A stretch of DNA of 64,000 bases from Scleromatobacter sp038243995. Lineage in GTDB: Bacteria; Pseudomonadota; Gammaproteobacteria; Burkholderiales; Burkholderiaceae_C. Position 1 is the stretch's first letter. The number at the start of each line of letters is the position of its first letter. A program made the translations under genes and the position numbers. The notes beneath the pieces were generated by a model. The model made no database searches, was not told where the DNA came from, and was given only the letters and a program-made list of their open reading frames with translations. Positions 16,379 to 25,366 of this stretch are shown one piece after another. Location of the stretch: assembly GCA_038243995.1 (NCBI GenBank), contig JBBRTV010000008.1:120052-184051 (forward strand), given 5' to 3'.

Positions 16379-19168
16379 TCAGAGCTTGAGGCTGAGACCC
16401 GCCGTCACCGTCCGGCCCCAGGCGGAGAATCCGTAGGCCGCGTCGGGGCGGCCCAGGTTGGATCGGTAGATGGCATCGGACAGGTTCTTGCCTTCGATGA
16501 ACAGCTTCAGGTGGTCGTTGACCTCCCACGATCCCGAGGCCGTGACCCACATCAGCGGCGCGGCGATGTTGGGCAGCCCGGCTTCCGTGCTGCTGTTGAC
16601 GACGTAGCTGCTCGTGTGGTCGAAGGACACGCTCGCGCTCAGGCGATCCTTCTCGTACAGCAGGCCGAGCGACGAGGTGGACGGCGCGACGCCCTCGAGC
16701 TGCCCGACGTACTGGCCCAGCACCCAGGCCTTGCTCTGGTTCTTCGTGTATTGCATGCGCACGCCGAAGCCGTTGTCGAACAGGTGCTGCAAGCCGATCT
16801 CCAGCCCCATGACCTTGCCGCGGTCGCCGTTGATCGGGCTGACGATGGTGTAGAGGTAGCCGGGCACGCCGATGTCGACGCCGGTGCGGGTCTGCGTGGT
16901 GACGAAGTTGGTGATCTGCTTGGCGAACAGCGCGAGCGTCAGGGCGGACTTCGGCTTGTAGTACCACTCGAGCGACAGATCCTCCTGGGTCGCCTCGGTC
17001 GGCTTGAGCTTCGAGTCGCCTGCGATCGTGATGGTGTAGACGCGGTCTATGGTGGTGTCGGTGCGGGTCGGCGCCAGCTTGTCGAGGGACGGGCGCGCCA
17101 TGACCTTCGCGGCGCCGAGCCGCAGCTGCAGCGACTTGGCCAGCCAGTAGCTGAGGTTGGCCGACGGCAGCGCCTTCGTGTAGGCGCCAGTCTCCGCGAC
17201 CGGGATCGGATCGCTGTAGGTCACCGTGGGGCTCGACGTCGCGATGTCAGGCGTCGGATCGTCGATGGCCAGGATCTGGTTGATCGCGGTGGCGGAGTAC
17301 GTGGTCGTCCTGACCAGGCGCACGCCGAGGTTGCCCGACCAGTCTTCGCCCGCGAGGTTGCCCTCGAGGAAGGCGGCGGTCGTCTTCTCGATCACGTCGT
17401 ACGAATTGGTCGGGTCGCGCTGGGGCAGGGTGTCGGCGAAGTTGAACGTGGCGCCGGTCGGCACGCCGTCCTGCATGACCGGCTTGCCGTCGAGGAGCTT
17501 GAGCGCGTTCAGGTAGGCGGGCGCGTCGAACGACACGAAGCTCGATGGGAAGCTGCCGCCGGAACCCCGCATGAAGTTGGGCACGGTGAGCGGGTTGACG
17601 ACGTGGGCGCCCAGCGACGCGAACGTCGTGCCGTACATGTCGCAGTACTGGCAGGAGCCGCCCGTCCAGTCGTTGTCGATGTAGTCGCGCACCTTCTGGC
17701 GGTTCGTGCGGCTGAGGCCGAAGTCGACGCTTTCCAGCATGCCCTTGTCGATGTCGACATGGCCCGCGACGGAGCCCCCCGTGACCGTGTCGTGGATGTT
17801 GTCGCCGCTGAGGCCGACGTAGTGCAGGCCGTAGCTGGCGTCGCCGAGCTTGCGCGCGGCGAGTTGCGTGGCGAGGTCGGTGCCGTCGGCCAGGGTCACG
17901 CCGATATTGGGCAGGCCGTTGTCGTTGGTGGCCCAGTGCAGCGTGCTGTCGCCGGCGATGCCCGACACGAGGAAGGTGTCCTTGCCGCCCTCGTCGCGGA
18001 CGGACTTCGAGCGATAGAGGTCGGCGTCGAACTTCAGCGAGGGCGAGACGGTCCACTCGCCGTTCCAGCCGATCTGGTTGGTGTCGACCTTGCGATCGAC
18101 CGTGATGTTGGCGATCTCGGGCACGAAGCTGTTGACCGTCATGCTGGTGATGAGGCCCCGGTTGGCGACCACGTCCGTCCAGCGTCCGGGCGTGTACTCG
18201 ACGTAATAGGCCTGGTTGTTGCCGACCTGCGGCGCGTCGAGCCGCGTCATCAGGCCGTCGACGGTCATGTGGACGCTGGGGGTCGGGCGCCATTCGAACG
18301 CGCCGGACAAGGCGACGCGCTGCTTCTTCTGGAACTCCGAGCCGAACGCGATGCAGCACGAGGCGACCAGGTTGTCCTCGCCGGGATCGATGGTGCCGTT
18401 GCCGTTGATGTCGAAGCTGCCGGGGGTGGCGGCGTCGTAGGTGTTGTAGTTGAGCGAGTCGGTGCGGTCGTTCGACTTCGCGAAGACGGCGCCGAGCGTC
18501 ACGCCCAGCGTCTTGTCTTCGGAGGTAGTGCTGAAGACGCCGGAGATCTTGCGGCCGTTCAGGCGCGACAGGTCGTTGTAGCTGCCTTCCGCGCGCAGCG
18601 CGGCGTGCAGGCCGGGGTTGTCGAAGGGTCGCGCGGCGCGCAGGTTGACCGTGCCGCCGATGCTGCCTTCGATCTGCGAGGCCTGCGCCGACTTCAACAC
18701 GTCGGCGCCGGAGATGACGTCGGCCGGGAGCACGTCGAACGCGAAGTCGCGCCCGTCGCCGTCGGTCGCGAGGATGCGATTGTTCAGCGTGACGATGTTG
18801 TAGCCGGAGCCGAAGCCGCGCACCCCCACGTACTGGCCCTCGCCGCCGGTCGTCCGCGTGATCGAGATGCCGTTGATGTGGCTCAGCGAGTCGGCGACGT
18901 TGTCGTCGGGGAAGCGCCCGAGTTCGGTGGCCGAGATGGAGTCCTGCACGATCGTCGAATTGCGCTTCAGCTCCAGCGACCTGGCCATGCTGGCGCGCGT
19001 GCCGTTGACCACGACGCTCTGCACCGCCCCTTCGTCCGCGGCGACGGGCGCCGAGGCCGGCGCCGCGGGTGCCGCCGCCCCCTGCGCCGCCGCCCGACCG
19101 CAGAACGCGACCTCGATCGCGGCGGCGACCAGCGTGTGCATGAAGACGGTACGGGTTCTGGCGCTCAT
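16379..19168 (-). CDS. TonB-dependent receptor, probable galactosaminan-oligosaccharide transporter
   Basis: A 929-residue outer-membrane receptor. A signal peptide (about 1-28) precedes a candidate TonB box region (QSVVVNGTRAS). The plug (about 60-175) includes FPDDNVADSLSHINGISITR and GGEGQYVGVRGFGSGYN. A long 22-strand barrel ends in the aromatic C-terminus TVTAGLSLKL. There is no STN signalling domain. The size and plug are those of the carbohydrate-uptake receptors common in Xanthomonas and Caulobacter. It is the first gene of the cluster, 130 bases before the permease. The CTTTCGAA repeats in front of it suggest repression by the AgaR-like regulator. Confidence 0.9.
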   Translation of the reverse strand: MSARTRTVFMHTLVAAAIEVAFCGRAAAQGAAAPAAPASAPVAADEGAVQSVVVNGTRASMARSLELKRNSTIVQDSISATELGRFPDDNVADSLSHINGISITRTTGGEGQYVGVRGFGSGYNIVTLNNRILATDGDGRDFAFDVLPADVISGADVLKSAQASQIEGSIGGTVNLRAARPFDNPGLHAALRAEGSYNDLSRLNGRKISGVFSTTSEDKTLGVTLGAVFAKSNDRTDSLNYNTYDAATPGSFDINGNGTIDPGEDNLVASCCIAFGSEFQKKQRVALSGAFEWRPTPSVHMTVDGLMTRLDAPQVGNNQAYYVEYTPGRWTDVVANRGLITSMTVNSFVPEIANITVDRKVDTNQIGWNGEWTVSPSLKFDADLYRSKSVRDEGGKDTFLVSGIAGDSTLHWATNDNGLPNIGVTLADGTDLATQLAARKLGDASYGLHYVGLSGDNIHDTVTGGSVAGHVDIDKGMLESVDFGLSRTNRQKVRDYIDNDWTGGSCQYCDMYGTTFASLGAHVVNPLTVPNFMRGSGGSFPSSFVSFDAPAYLNALKLLDGKPVMQDGVPTGATFNFADTLPQRDPTNSYDVIEKTTAAFLEGNLAGEDWSGNLGVRLVRTTTYSATAINQILAIDDPTPDIATSSPTVTYSDPIPVAETGAYTKALPSANLSYWLAKSLQLRLGAAKVMARPSLDKLAPTRTDTTIDRVYTITIAGDSKLKPTEATQEDLSLEWYYKPKSALTLALFAKQITNFVTTQTRTGVDIGVPGYLYTIVSPINGDRGKVMGLEIGLQHLFDNGFGVRMQYTKNQSKAWVLGQYVGQLEGVAPSTSSLGLLYEKDRLSASVSFDHTSSYVVNSSTEAGLPNIAAPLMWVTASGSWEVNDHLKLFIEGKNLSDAIYRSNLGRPDAAYGFSAWGRTVTAGLSLKL

Positions 19169-19223
19169 CGAAGCTTCCTCAAGCTGTTCCGGTCGGCAAT
19201 GGGTCGAATGCGGGGCCGCGCTT

Positions 19224-19259
19224 CTTTCGAATTAGCTTTCGAATTATCTGCTTCGAAAG
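19224..19259. promoter_or_regulatory. Probable AgaR operator cluster in front of the receptor
   Basis: Two direct copies of CTTTCGAATTA begin at 19224 and 19236, spaced exactly 12 bases apart. An inverted copy (TTCGAAAG) lies at 19252-19259. The segment is AT-rich against the surrounding GC and sits 55-90 bases before the receptor start codon, where a promoter is expected. Short repeated CTTTC-type sites are typical of DeoR-family operators, and the only DeoR regulator in the window is the AgaR-like protein of this operon. The assignment is inference. Confidence 0.65.
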
Positions 19260-19350
19260 TAAAGCGGCGACCAGTCGGCGGCCTGTTCCCGCACGGCGTT
19301 TTTGCCAGGGGTGAAACAATTCTATGAAGCGAAAATCGAAATAACAATAG

Positions 19351-19404
19351 CTTTCGAAGCATTACTTTCGAAAGGCGACGAACCGCCGTTTGCGCTTTCG
19401 TTTC
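19351..19404. promoter_or_regulatory. Second CTTTCGAA operator-like cluster
   Basis: CTTTCGAA at 19351-19358 and CTTTCGAAAG at 19365-19374 (palindromic) are followed by CTTTCGTTTCG at 19395. They are 60-110 bases before the plus-strand hypothetical gene at 19466 and about 100 bases from the receptor-side cluster. The arrangement could allow looping between two operators, or could put the divergent gene under the same repressor. Confidence 0.5.
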
Positions 19405-19465
19405 GACGTCGCGTTGCAGACGAGACCACAATTCCAGATGCGGCGCGCCCTGCCGATATCACGGC

Positions 19466-19864
19466 ATGCAAGACACGCCGGTCGACACGATCCAGGACGA
19501 CAGCGGACGCTGGCGCTGGGTGGTTCCGTCAACGCCTGCGGAGGGCGCGTGCGTATCCTTCCGCACCCGGGAGGACGCCGTCGCGGACTTCGAGATCCAC
19601 GCGCGGGCGCCGCGCGACGGGACGGGACGCCGCGTGCTGAGCAAGCAGTACCTGCGCAAGCTGGTCAGCGCCCTCGCGCTGCCCTGCGCCGCATGCGCGG
19701 ACGTCTTCTTCGGCGGCGTCTACTGGTACCGGCGCGACGAGGAGGGCTGCAACTGGGGCGTCGCGATCATGAACGGCGCGGGCGACCACGCCGGCTGTCT
19801 CGCCTGCATGCACGCGGGGAAGGCGGAATTGCGACGCCGGTATTCGATCGCGGACGAAGCCTGA
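19466..19864 (+). CDS. Hypothetical protein divergent from the receptor operon
   Basis: A 132-residue soluble protein of unknown family (MQDTPVDTIQDDSGRW...). It has no signal peptide or membrane span. Three cysteines cluster at PCAACADVFFGG, with two more in GCLACMHAG and one each in EEGCNW and GACVSF. A CxxC-like spacing (CAAC, CLAC) might bind metal, but this is only a suggestion. It lies directly behind the second CTTTCGAA cluster, so it may belong to the galactosamine regulon. No clear ribosome site precedes the ATG. Confidence 0.5.
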   Translation: MQDTPVDTIQDDSGRWRWVVPSTPAEGACVSFRTREDAVADFEIHARAPRDGTGRRVLSKQYLRKLVSALALPCAACADVFFGGVYWYRRDEEGCNWGVAIMNGAGDHAGCLACMHAGKAELRRRYSIADEA

Positions 19865-19959
19865 AGCCCGCGCGACCGTGGTCATCAGGAATTCATCGAG
19901 CGGCCCCAACATCGGCGCATCCCTTCCATCGATCGTCACCCGCCGTGGCGACTGCAACC

Positions 19960-20766
19960 ATGGCGACCCACCCGCGCGAGACGACCGACGAGACATGCCA
20001 GGCGTTCTGGCGCGCGGCCGAAGCCGCGCGGGAGGTGCATGACCGCTACCAGTTCTTCGTCTGGCTGCGCCTGCACCTCAATCACTTCGTCCCCCACGAC
20101 ATGGTGTTGTGCCTGTTCCGCGAGCCGGGTGCCGCGACCCCGGTCGTGAAGACCGAGCTGTTCTACAGCGTGCCCGTGGACACGGTGCTGTTGAACGCCC
20201 TCACCGACGGTTGCTCGCACTGGTGGCGCTCGCTCGATCAGCGCAGGGCCGGCGGCAGCCGCCAGGCCGCCGTGATCCCGCTGATCGCGGCGGCCAGCGC
20301 CGAGGAGGCGGGTGCCTTGCACGCCGCCGGGTTCCGCGCGCTGCTCGTGCATGGCTGCGATTCGCATGCGGGCATGCGCCCCGAGACCGCCTTCGTCTTC
20401 ATGTTGCGCGAGCAAGAGGCCGGCACGGCGCGCCAGCGTCGGCTGGAACTCCATCTGGAGCTCTGTCTTCCCGTGCTGCACTGCACCGCCGTGCGCGCAC
20501 TGGCGCCCGCCAAGCGGGACGCGGGTTCGGTCGCGGAGACCAGCGAAGGAGCGCCGCGCGGCGCCGGCACGCTGGCGCTCACGCGCCGCCAGATCCAGAT
20601 CATCGCCGCCGTGCGCGACGCCAAGCGCAATTCGCAGATCGGCGAAATGCTGGGCATCAGCCCGGCCACGGTGAAGAACCATCTGCACACGATCATGCAG
20701 AAGCTCAACGCCACGAACCGCGCCCAGGCCGTCGCCGAGGCGATGGCGCGGCGCCTCATCACCTGA
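19960..20766 (+). CDS. epsA: LuxR-type regulator of exopolysaccharide synthesis (EpsA-like)
   Basis: A 268-residue regulator. The N-terminal 200 residues form an unassigned sensory region (QFFVWLRLHLNHFVPHDMVLC...). The last 62 carry a LuxR helix-turn-helix (LTRRQIQIIAAVRD...GISPATVKNHLHTIMQKL...NRAQAV). This arrangement matches the EpsA regulators that accompany Eps-type exopolysaccharide clusters in betaproteobacteria. The receiver domain of two-component LuxR proteins is absent. The acyltransferase that ends the EPS operon lies 0.6 kb away, so this gene marks one edge of that locus. Targets are likely in the divergent promoter at 34755-34963, which is inference. Confidence 0.75.
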   Translation: MATHPRETTDETCQAFWRAAEAAREVHDRYQFFVWLRLHLNHFVPHDMVLCLFREPGAATPVVKTELFYSVPVDTVLLNALTDGCSHWWRSLDQRRAGGSRQAAVIPLIAAASAEEAGALHAAGFRALLVHGCDSHAGMRPETAFVFMLREQEAGTARQRRLELHLELCLPVLHCTAVRALAPAKRDAGSVAETSEGAPRGAGTLALTRRQIQIIAAVRDAKRNSQIGEMLGISPATVKNHLHTIMQKLNATNRAQAVAEAMARRLIT

Positions 20767-20771
20767 GAAGC

Positions 20772-21266
20772 TCAGGGGCGCTCGTCGATCACCGGCGCCG
20801 CGTAGACGAAGCGCAGCAGCCAGCCGCCATCGGGCTGGCGATCCCAGACCGCCTGGAAATCGCCGTGCGCCCGCACCTGGCCACCCTCGGGCGTCGACAG
20901 GCTCTGCTCGAAGTCGCCGTCCTGGGTGGCCACGCCGCCGTCCAGGTGCGTGGCCTTCACGCGGAAGCGGTGATCCAGCACCTTGAAGCCCTGGAGCGAC
21001 TCGAGCGATTCGCGGATGGCCGGGCGCCCCTTGATGCCTGGCGTGTCGGGGCCGAGGATGGCGCCGTCCTCCTCGAAGGTCGCCACGATGCGCTCGCTGT
21101 CCATCGCCCGCATCGATTCGGCGTAGCGATCGAGCGCCAGCGCGACCCGCGCGACGTTCGGATCGTCCGGCGCGGTGCCGGTGACCATGCCGCCGGGGGC
21201 GGACGCGCAACCCGTCGCGAAGGCCGCGGCGGCGGCGACAAACGTGGAAGCAAGCCGGATTTTCAT
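20772..21266 (-). CDS. SnoaL/DUF4440-like lipoprotein
   Basis: A 164-residue lipoprotein. The signal peptide ends in FATGC (Cys near residue 20). The mature part has the NTF2/SnoaL-like fold pattern VALALDRYAESMRAMDSERIVATFEEDGAILGPDTPGIKGRPAIRE cut into helices and strands, ending with WDRQPDGGWLLRFVYAAP. Such proteins bind small ligands or act as isomerase-like enzymes; the substrate here is unknown. The start at 21266 puts the lipobox at the usual distance. It is convergent with the EpsA-like regulator, with five bases between their stops. Confidence 0.75.
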   Translation of the reverse strand: MKIRLASTFVAAAAAFATGCASAPGGMVTGTAPDDPNVARVALALDRYAESMRAMDSERIVATFEEDGAILGPDTPGIKGRPAIRESLESLQGFKVLDHRFRVKATHLDGGVATQDGDFEQSLSTPEGGQVRAHGDFQAVWDRQPDGGWLLRFVYAAPVIDERP

Positions 21267-21342
21267 GTTCGCTCGCGCGATTCGATGGGGGCGACGGGCG
21301 GATTGGAGATCACGGCGATGACCGGGCAATGACATCGGGGCG

Positions 21343-23295
21343 TCACGAGTGCGCCGCGACCAGCGCGGAGGCCGTGGCGCCGCCTGCGCGGGCGACGATG
21401 CCCTTGAAAAGGTCGTCGCCGCGCAGCAGCACCGCGCCGAATCGGCGGGCGCCGGCGCGCGAGAGGTGGTCCGGATCGGCCATCAGCAGATCGCCCCCGG
21501 CGTCCCGATAGCCGCAATCGGGCGACAGCGTGCAGAAGAAGGCGGCGGTATGGACGACATGGACGCCGCGCGACGCGAGGTAGTCGACGATTTCCGGCCG
21601 CTCGGACCAGCGCGACATGGCGAGGTTCGCGCGCAGCGGCCAGGCATGGGCGATGCTGGCCTTGTAGAGGGGAAAGTCCGGCATGGAGGTGAAGAAGATG
21701 AGCTTCTTGCCCAGTCCCTGCCAGTAGTCGACCATCTCGCGGATCTCGTCGGGGCCGAGTTCTTCCTCGGAGTCGAAACGGTTCGCGATGGCGACGTACT
21801 CGTAGTACCGGCTGCCGCGCGCGAGGACGCCGAGCTTGTCGAAGATCTGGCGGCAGTCCCGCGTCATGTAGCGCGGCGTGAGAGAGCATCCCGCGCCGCC
21901 CATCTGGAGCGGCACCACGCCGTTGAGCTTGAGCGACAGCACGAGATCGGCGGAGTGGCTGTCGCCGGTGACGATCAGCGGGATCGTCCGCAGTCCGGGC
22001 TGGCCGCGGTCGGCAGCGCAATCCCAGCGATCGAGGAAGGCCCGCACGCCCGCCGGGTTGGTCGAGGCATTGAACTGGCAGGTGCCGGCGCGGACAAGGC
22101 GCTCGCGCTCCGCGAACAGGGCGTCGACCGCCGCGGCGCGCGCCACCTGCCCGGGGTCGAAGGCCGACTTGAAGCCGTCGCTGCGATGGCCCGCCACCCC
22201 GACGGCGGCGATGGCGGCCAGCGCCAGGCCCGCGGCCCGGAACAGGCCGCGGCGGGTGGCGCAGACGCGGCGCGTGCGGAACGGGGTCTCGACGAAACGC
22301 CAGGTGAGCGTGGCCAGCAGCAGCGTCGTCGCGATCAGCGCCCAGCGCAGCGCCAGGCTGTCGGCCGCGCCCCAGCGGCCCAGGCGTGCGAACGCCAGCA
22401 GGGGCTGGTGCCAGAGATAGGCGCTGTAGCTGACGACGCCGATGCCCACCAGCGCCGGCCGCGCGAGGAGCCAGCCGAGGCCCGCGGCGGGCGTCGCGCA
22501 GGCGAGCACCAGGGCGGCGCCCAAGGTCGGCACGAGCGCATGCAGGCCGGGGAACGGAGTCGCGCTGTCGAACCAGAGTATCGAGACGGCGATGAGCACG
22601 CCGCCCAGCAAGGCCAGGGACTGCGCGGCGGCGGCGGGCAGCGCGCGTCCGGCATCCCGGTGCTCGCAGGCGAGCGCGGTGAGCGCGCCGACCAGCAGTT
22701 CCCAACCCCGGGTGGGCAGGAGGAAGAACGCTGCCGCGGGCTTGTTCAGCGCGCCCCATTCGGCCAGCCCGAGGCTCAGCAGCGCCGCCGCCAGCATGAG
22801 CGTCGCGAGTCGGCGCGTCCCCAGGCGCCAGGCCAGGGCCAGCAGCAAGGGGAACAGCACGTAGAACTGTTCTTCGACCGCCAGGCTCCAGGTGTGGAGC
22901 AGCGGCTTGAGTTCGGACGCGGTATCGAAGTAGCCGCTCTGGCGCCAGAAGAGGATGTTGGAGGCGAAGGTCGCCAGCGCCACCAGGCTGTCCGAGAAGC
23001 CTTTCAGGTCGTCGGGCAGCATCCACAGCGCCGCCATGGGCAGGCAGGCCACCACCACGAACAGGAGCGCGGGCAGGAGGCGGCGCACGCGCCGCTCATA
23101 GAACGCGGCGATCGAGAATCGCCCGCCCCGGTGCTCGTCGACGAGGATCTTCGTGATCAGGAAGCCGCTGATCACGAAGAAGATGTCCACGCCGACGAAG
23201 CCGCCACCGAAACCGTGGATGCCCGCGTGGAACAGGATCACCGGCACGACGGCGACCGCGCGCAGGCCGTCGACCTCCGGGCGATAGGTCGTCAT
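21343..23295 (-). CDS. OafA-type acyltransferase with C-terminal SGNH domain
   Basis: A 650-residue fusion. Residues 1-360 are an acyltransferase_3 membrane domain with about ten helices. It opens with YRPEVDGLRAVAVVPVILFHAG and includes RRVRRLLPAL and WSLAVEEQFYVLFP. Residues 400-650 form a periplasmic SGNH domain with GDSH (TGDSHSADL) and a C-terminal D-x-x-H (DPDHLSRAG). Proteins of this OafA/YrhL layout O-acetylate surface polysaccharides. It is the last gene of the minus-strand EPS operon and its ATG overlaps the preceding glycosyltransferase stop by four bases, so it probably acetylates the EPS repeat unit. Confidence 0.92.
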   Translation of the reverse strand: MTTYRPEVDGLRAVAVVPVILFHAGIHGFGGGFVGVDIFFVISGFLITKILVDEHRGGRFSIAAFYERRVRRLLPALLFVVVACLPMAALWMLPDDLKGFSDSLVALATFASNILFWRQSGYFDTASELKPLLHTWSLAVEEQFYVLFPLLLALAWRLGTRRLATLMLAAALLSLGLAEWGALNKPAAAFFLLPTRGWELLVGALTALACEHRDAGRALPAAAAQSLALLGGVLIAVSILWFDSATPFPGLHALVPTLGAALVLACATPAAGLGWLLARPALVGIGVVSYSAYLWHQPLLAFARLGRWGAADSLALRWALIATTLLLATLTWRFVETPFRTRRVCATRRGLFRAAGLALAAIAAVGVAGHRSDGFKSAFDPGQVARAAAVDALFAERERLVRAGTCQFNASTNPAGVRAFLDRWDCAADRGQPGLRTIPLIVTGDSHSADLVLSLKLNGVVPLQMGGAGCSLTPRYMTRDCRQIFDKLGVLARGSRYYEYVAIANRFDSEEELGPDEIREMVDYWQGLGKKLIFFTSMPDFPLYKASIAHAWPLRANLAMSRWSERPEIVDYLASRGVHVVHTAAFFCTLSPDCGYRDAGGDLLMADPDHLSRAGARRFGAVLLRGDDLFKGIVARAGGATASALVAAHS

Positions 23296-24485
23296 CGACA
23301 GGCCGACAGCATGAGATCGGCCATGCAGCGCGCCGATCGCGCCCACGAGTAGGTGTGCGCCACGCCTTCGGCGCTCGGACGCGGTCGCGCCAGGGCGGCG
23401 TGGATGCCGGCCGCGACCGCTTCCGCGCTCGGCGCGGTCACTGTTCCCTCGGCGCCGGCGACCTCCCGCAACTCGGCGACGTCCGAGACGACCACCCGCG
23501 TCCCGCTCGCACGAGCCTCGATCACCGGCATGCCGAAGCCCTCGTAGAGCGACGGGAATACCAGCGCCTCCGCAGCGCGGAACAGCACCGGCATCAACGA
23601 ATCGGGGACATAGCCGATGCCCACGACGCCCTGCGCCGCGGCGGCCTGCAGACGCTCGCGCAGGCCGGGCGGGCCCCAGCCGGGCGCGCCTGCCAGCGCG
23701 AGCTGGTAGCCCGGCAGCAGCCCGCGCGACTTGAGATCCAGGAAGGCCTCCAGGACGATGGCCAGGTTCTTGCGCGGCTCGAGGGTGGCGACGGCGAGCA
23801 GGTAGGGCGCGCGCACGCCGAGCCGGGCCAGGGCCTGGCGCGGGCCGTCGTCGCCGTCCGCATCGATGGACGCGGCGGCGCGGCCCGGCGGGTGCGGTGC
23901 GAAGTCGGCGGAGACGCCCGGGCACGCCACGCCGTGCGCCCGGATGCCGGTCATCGCCAGCAGCCGCGCCGCGGTGCCATGGGAATTCGCCACCACGACG
24001 TCCGCCGCGCGCAGGTCGCGCCCGAACCACAACCGATGCGCCCATCGGTGCTTGAAAGGCATGGTTTCCGGAACGACCCAGCAGTTCAGGTCGTGCACCG
24101 TCGACAGGGAGCGAACGCCGCGCGGCAGCGCCGGCAGCAGCGTGCGCCCGGCCCAGAACAGATCGAGGTCATCCTCGCGCAGCAGCCGCGGGCTGCGCAG
24201 CTTGAGCCAGGCCACGGAAGGCAGGCGGCGCCAGCGGGCGTCCTTTTCGATGCGCAGCGTCCAGCGCGGCGACGGCGCACAGATCGATTCGAGCGGCCCG
24301 CGCGCATACGCGAAGAAGCGGGCGTTGGGCAGCAGGGCCTCGAGCTCCAGCGCGATGTGGAGGACGTAGCGGCCCACGCCGGTGAGCGGCGTGCGCAGCG
24401 CTTCCCCGTCCACGCCGATGCGCAGCGCACGCAGGGACAGCGGGCTCGCCGCACCGGCGCCCGCCGCTGGCGCGCCCGCTGTCAT
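23292..24485 (-). CDS. GT4 family glycosyltransferase
   Basis: A 397-residue retaining glycosyltransferase of the GT-B fold. The N-terminal acceptor domain begins at RIGVDGEALRTPLTGVGRYV. The donor domain shows LLAVATLEPRKNLAIVLEAF and the E-x7-E motif in FPSLYEGFGMPVIEARASG. It would add one sugar to the lipid-linked EPS repeat on the cytoplasmic side. The gene overlaps both neighbours by four bases (ATGA), so it is tightly coupled within the operon. Donor sugar and linkage cannot be inferred. Confidence 0.9.
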   Translation of the reverse strand: MTAGAPAAGAGAASPLSLRALRIGVDGEALRTPLTGVGRYVLHIALELEALLPNARFFAYARGPLESICAPSPRWTLRIEKDARWRRLPSVAWLKLRSPRLLREDDLDLFWAGRTLLPALPRGVRSLSTVHDLNCWVVPETMPFKHRWAHRLWFGRDLRAADVVVANSHGTAARLLAMTGIRAHGVACPGVSADFAPHPPGRAAASIDADGDDGPRQALARLGVRAPYLLAVATLEPRKNLAIVLEAFLDLKSRGLLPGYQLALAGAPGWGPPGLRERLQAAAAQGVVGIGYVPDSLMPVLFRAAEALVFPSLYEGFGMPVIEARASGTRVVVSDVAELREVAGAEGTVTAPSAEAVAAGIHAALARPRPSAEGVAHTYSWARSARCMADLMLSACR

Positions 24486-25366
24486 CGGGCGAGCTCGAGA
24501 ATGCGGCGCGGATGGAGGCGACCGCGCATCCAGTCGACCAGCGCCAGGGCGTTGCCGCGCAATCGGCCGGCGCGGTCGATGTGGGATTCGGGCCAGCCGG
24601 CCCGCACGGCGTTGCTGGCCAGGTTGCGCAGCATCAGGCGCCGCGCGTAGCGCGTCGACATCGTGCCCTTGCGCACCAGGTAGACGGGATTGGCGACCTG
24701 GGAGTAGCCGAACAGCAGTCCGGACGTGCGACCGGCCTTGGCGCCCAGATGCACGCCGCGCAGGCCGGTTGCGACCAGGATCTCGCCGTACGGTGCGACC
24801 TGGCGGCTGAAGTCGATGTCTTCCTGCCAGCCGTAGAGCGGCAAGGCCTCGTCGAAGCGCAGCCCGTGCGCACGCACGATGTCGAGCCGCACGACGAAAT
24901 TGCAGCCATAGGCCCCGTACGTGGGGTCGAGGCGGGGGACGACGGGCGCCCGATCCCGGGACAGCAGTTCGAGCGCCTCCACGGGTGCGATGCCGGGCCC
25001 ATGGATGCCGTCGGCGATCAGCGTGCCCCGCACGATCCCGGCGGCGGGCCGCGCGATCATCGTCGACTCGACCTGCAGCAGGTAGTCGTCGCGGGGAAAG
25101 AAATCGTCGTCGAAGAACACGACGAGGTCGAAGTCAGCGAGCGCGTCGAGGATGGCGTTGCGCTGCGCCGGCAAGCCCGTCGGCGCACTCACCACGCGAC
25201 ACGGCAGCGCGGGCATGACCCGCGGCAGGTCGGCGGCCGAGGCGGGGCAGAGAATCACGGCGTCGGGCGCGCGCGTCTGGGCGGCGACGCGCTGCAGGGT
25301 CGCGAACAGCAGCTCGGGGCGGCCCTTGGTGGCGATCCCGACGGCGATCTTCAGCGTGCGCGTCAC
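24482..25366 (-). CDS. GT2 family glycosyltransferase
   Basis: A 294-residue GT-A fold enzyme. It opens with KIAVGIATKGRPELLFATLQRVAAQ and has the metal-binding acidic run FFDDDFF, then the acceptor region ALPLYGWQEDIDFSRQ. The start is taken as GTG at 25366, which overlaps the upstream stop (GTGA) and has AGGGGAC eight bases before it. An ATG at 25384 lacks a ribosome site. It should transfer one sugar with inversion to the EPS repeat unit. It is the only GT2 enzyme of the cluster. Confidence 0.88.
   Translation of the reverse strand: MTRTLKIAVGIATKGRPELLFATLQRVAAQTRAPDAVILCPASAADLPRVMPALPCRVVSAPTGLPAQRNAILDALADFDLVVFFDDDFFPRDDYLLQVESTMIARPAAGIVRGTLIADGIHGPGIAPVEALELLSRDRAPVVPRLDPTYGAYGCNFVVRLDIVRAHGLRFDEALPLYGWQEDIDFSRQVAPYGEILVATGLRGVHLGAKAGRTSGLLFGYSQVANPVYLVRKGTMSTRYARRLMLRNLASNAVRAGWPESHIDRAGRLRGNALALVDWMRGRLHPRRILELAR

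Noticed and set aside
15227..19327. Long plus-strand open frame across the permease and the TonB-dependent receptor
   Set aside because: It is antisense to two convincing genes and has no recognisable fold; it results from high GC at third codon positions.
20762..20776. Small hairpin CCTGAG-AAG-CTCAGG between two convergent genes
   Set aside because: The stem is six bases with a three-base loop and no T-tract, and it overlaps a stop codon. That is too weak to call a terminator.
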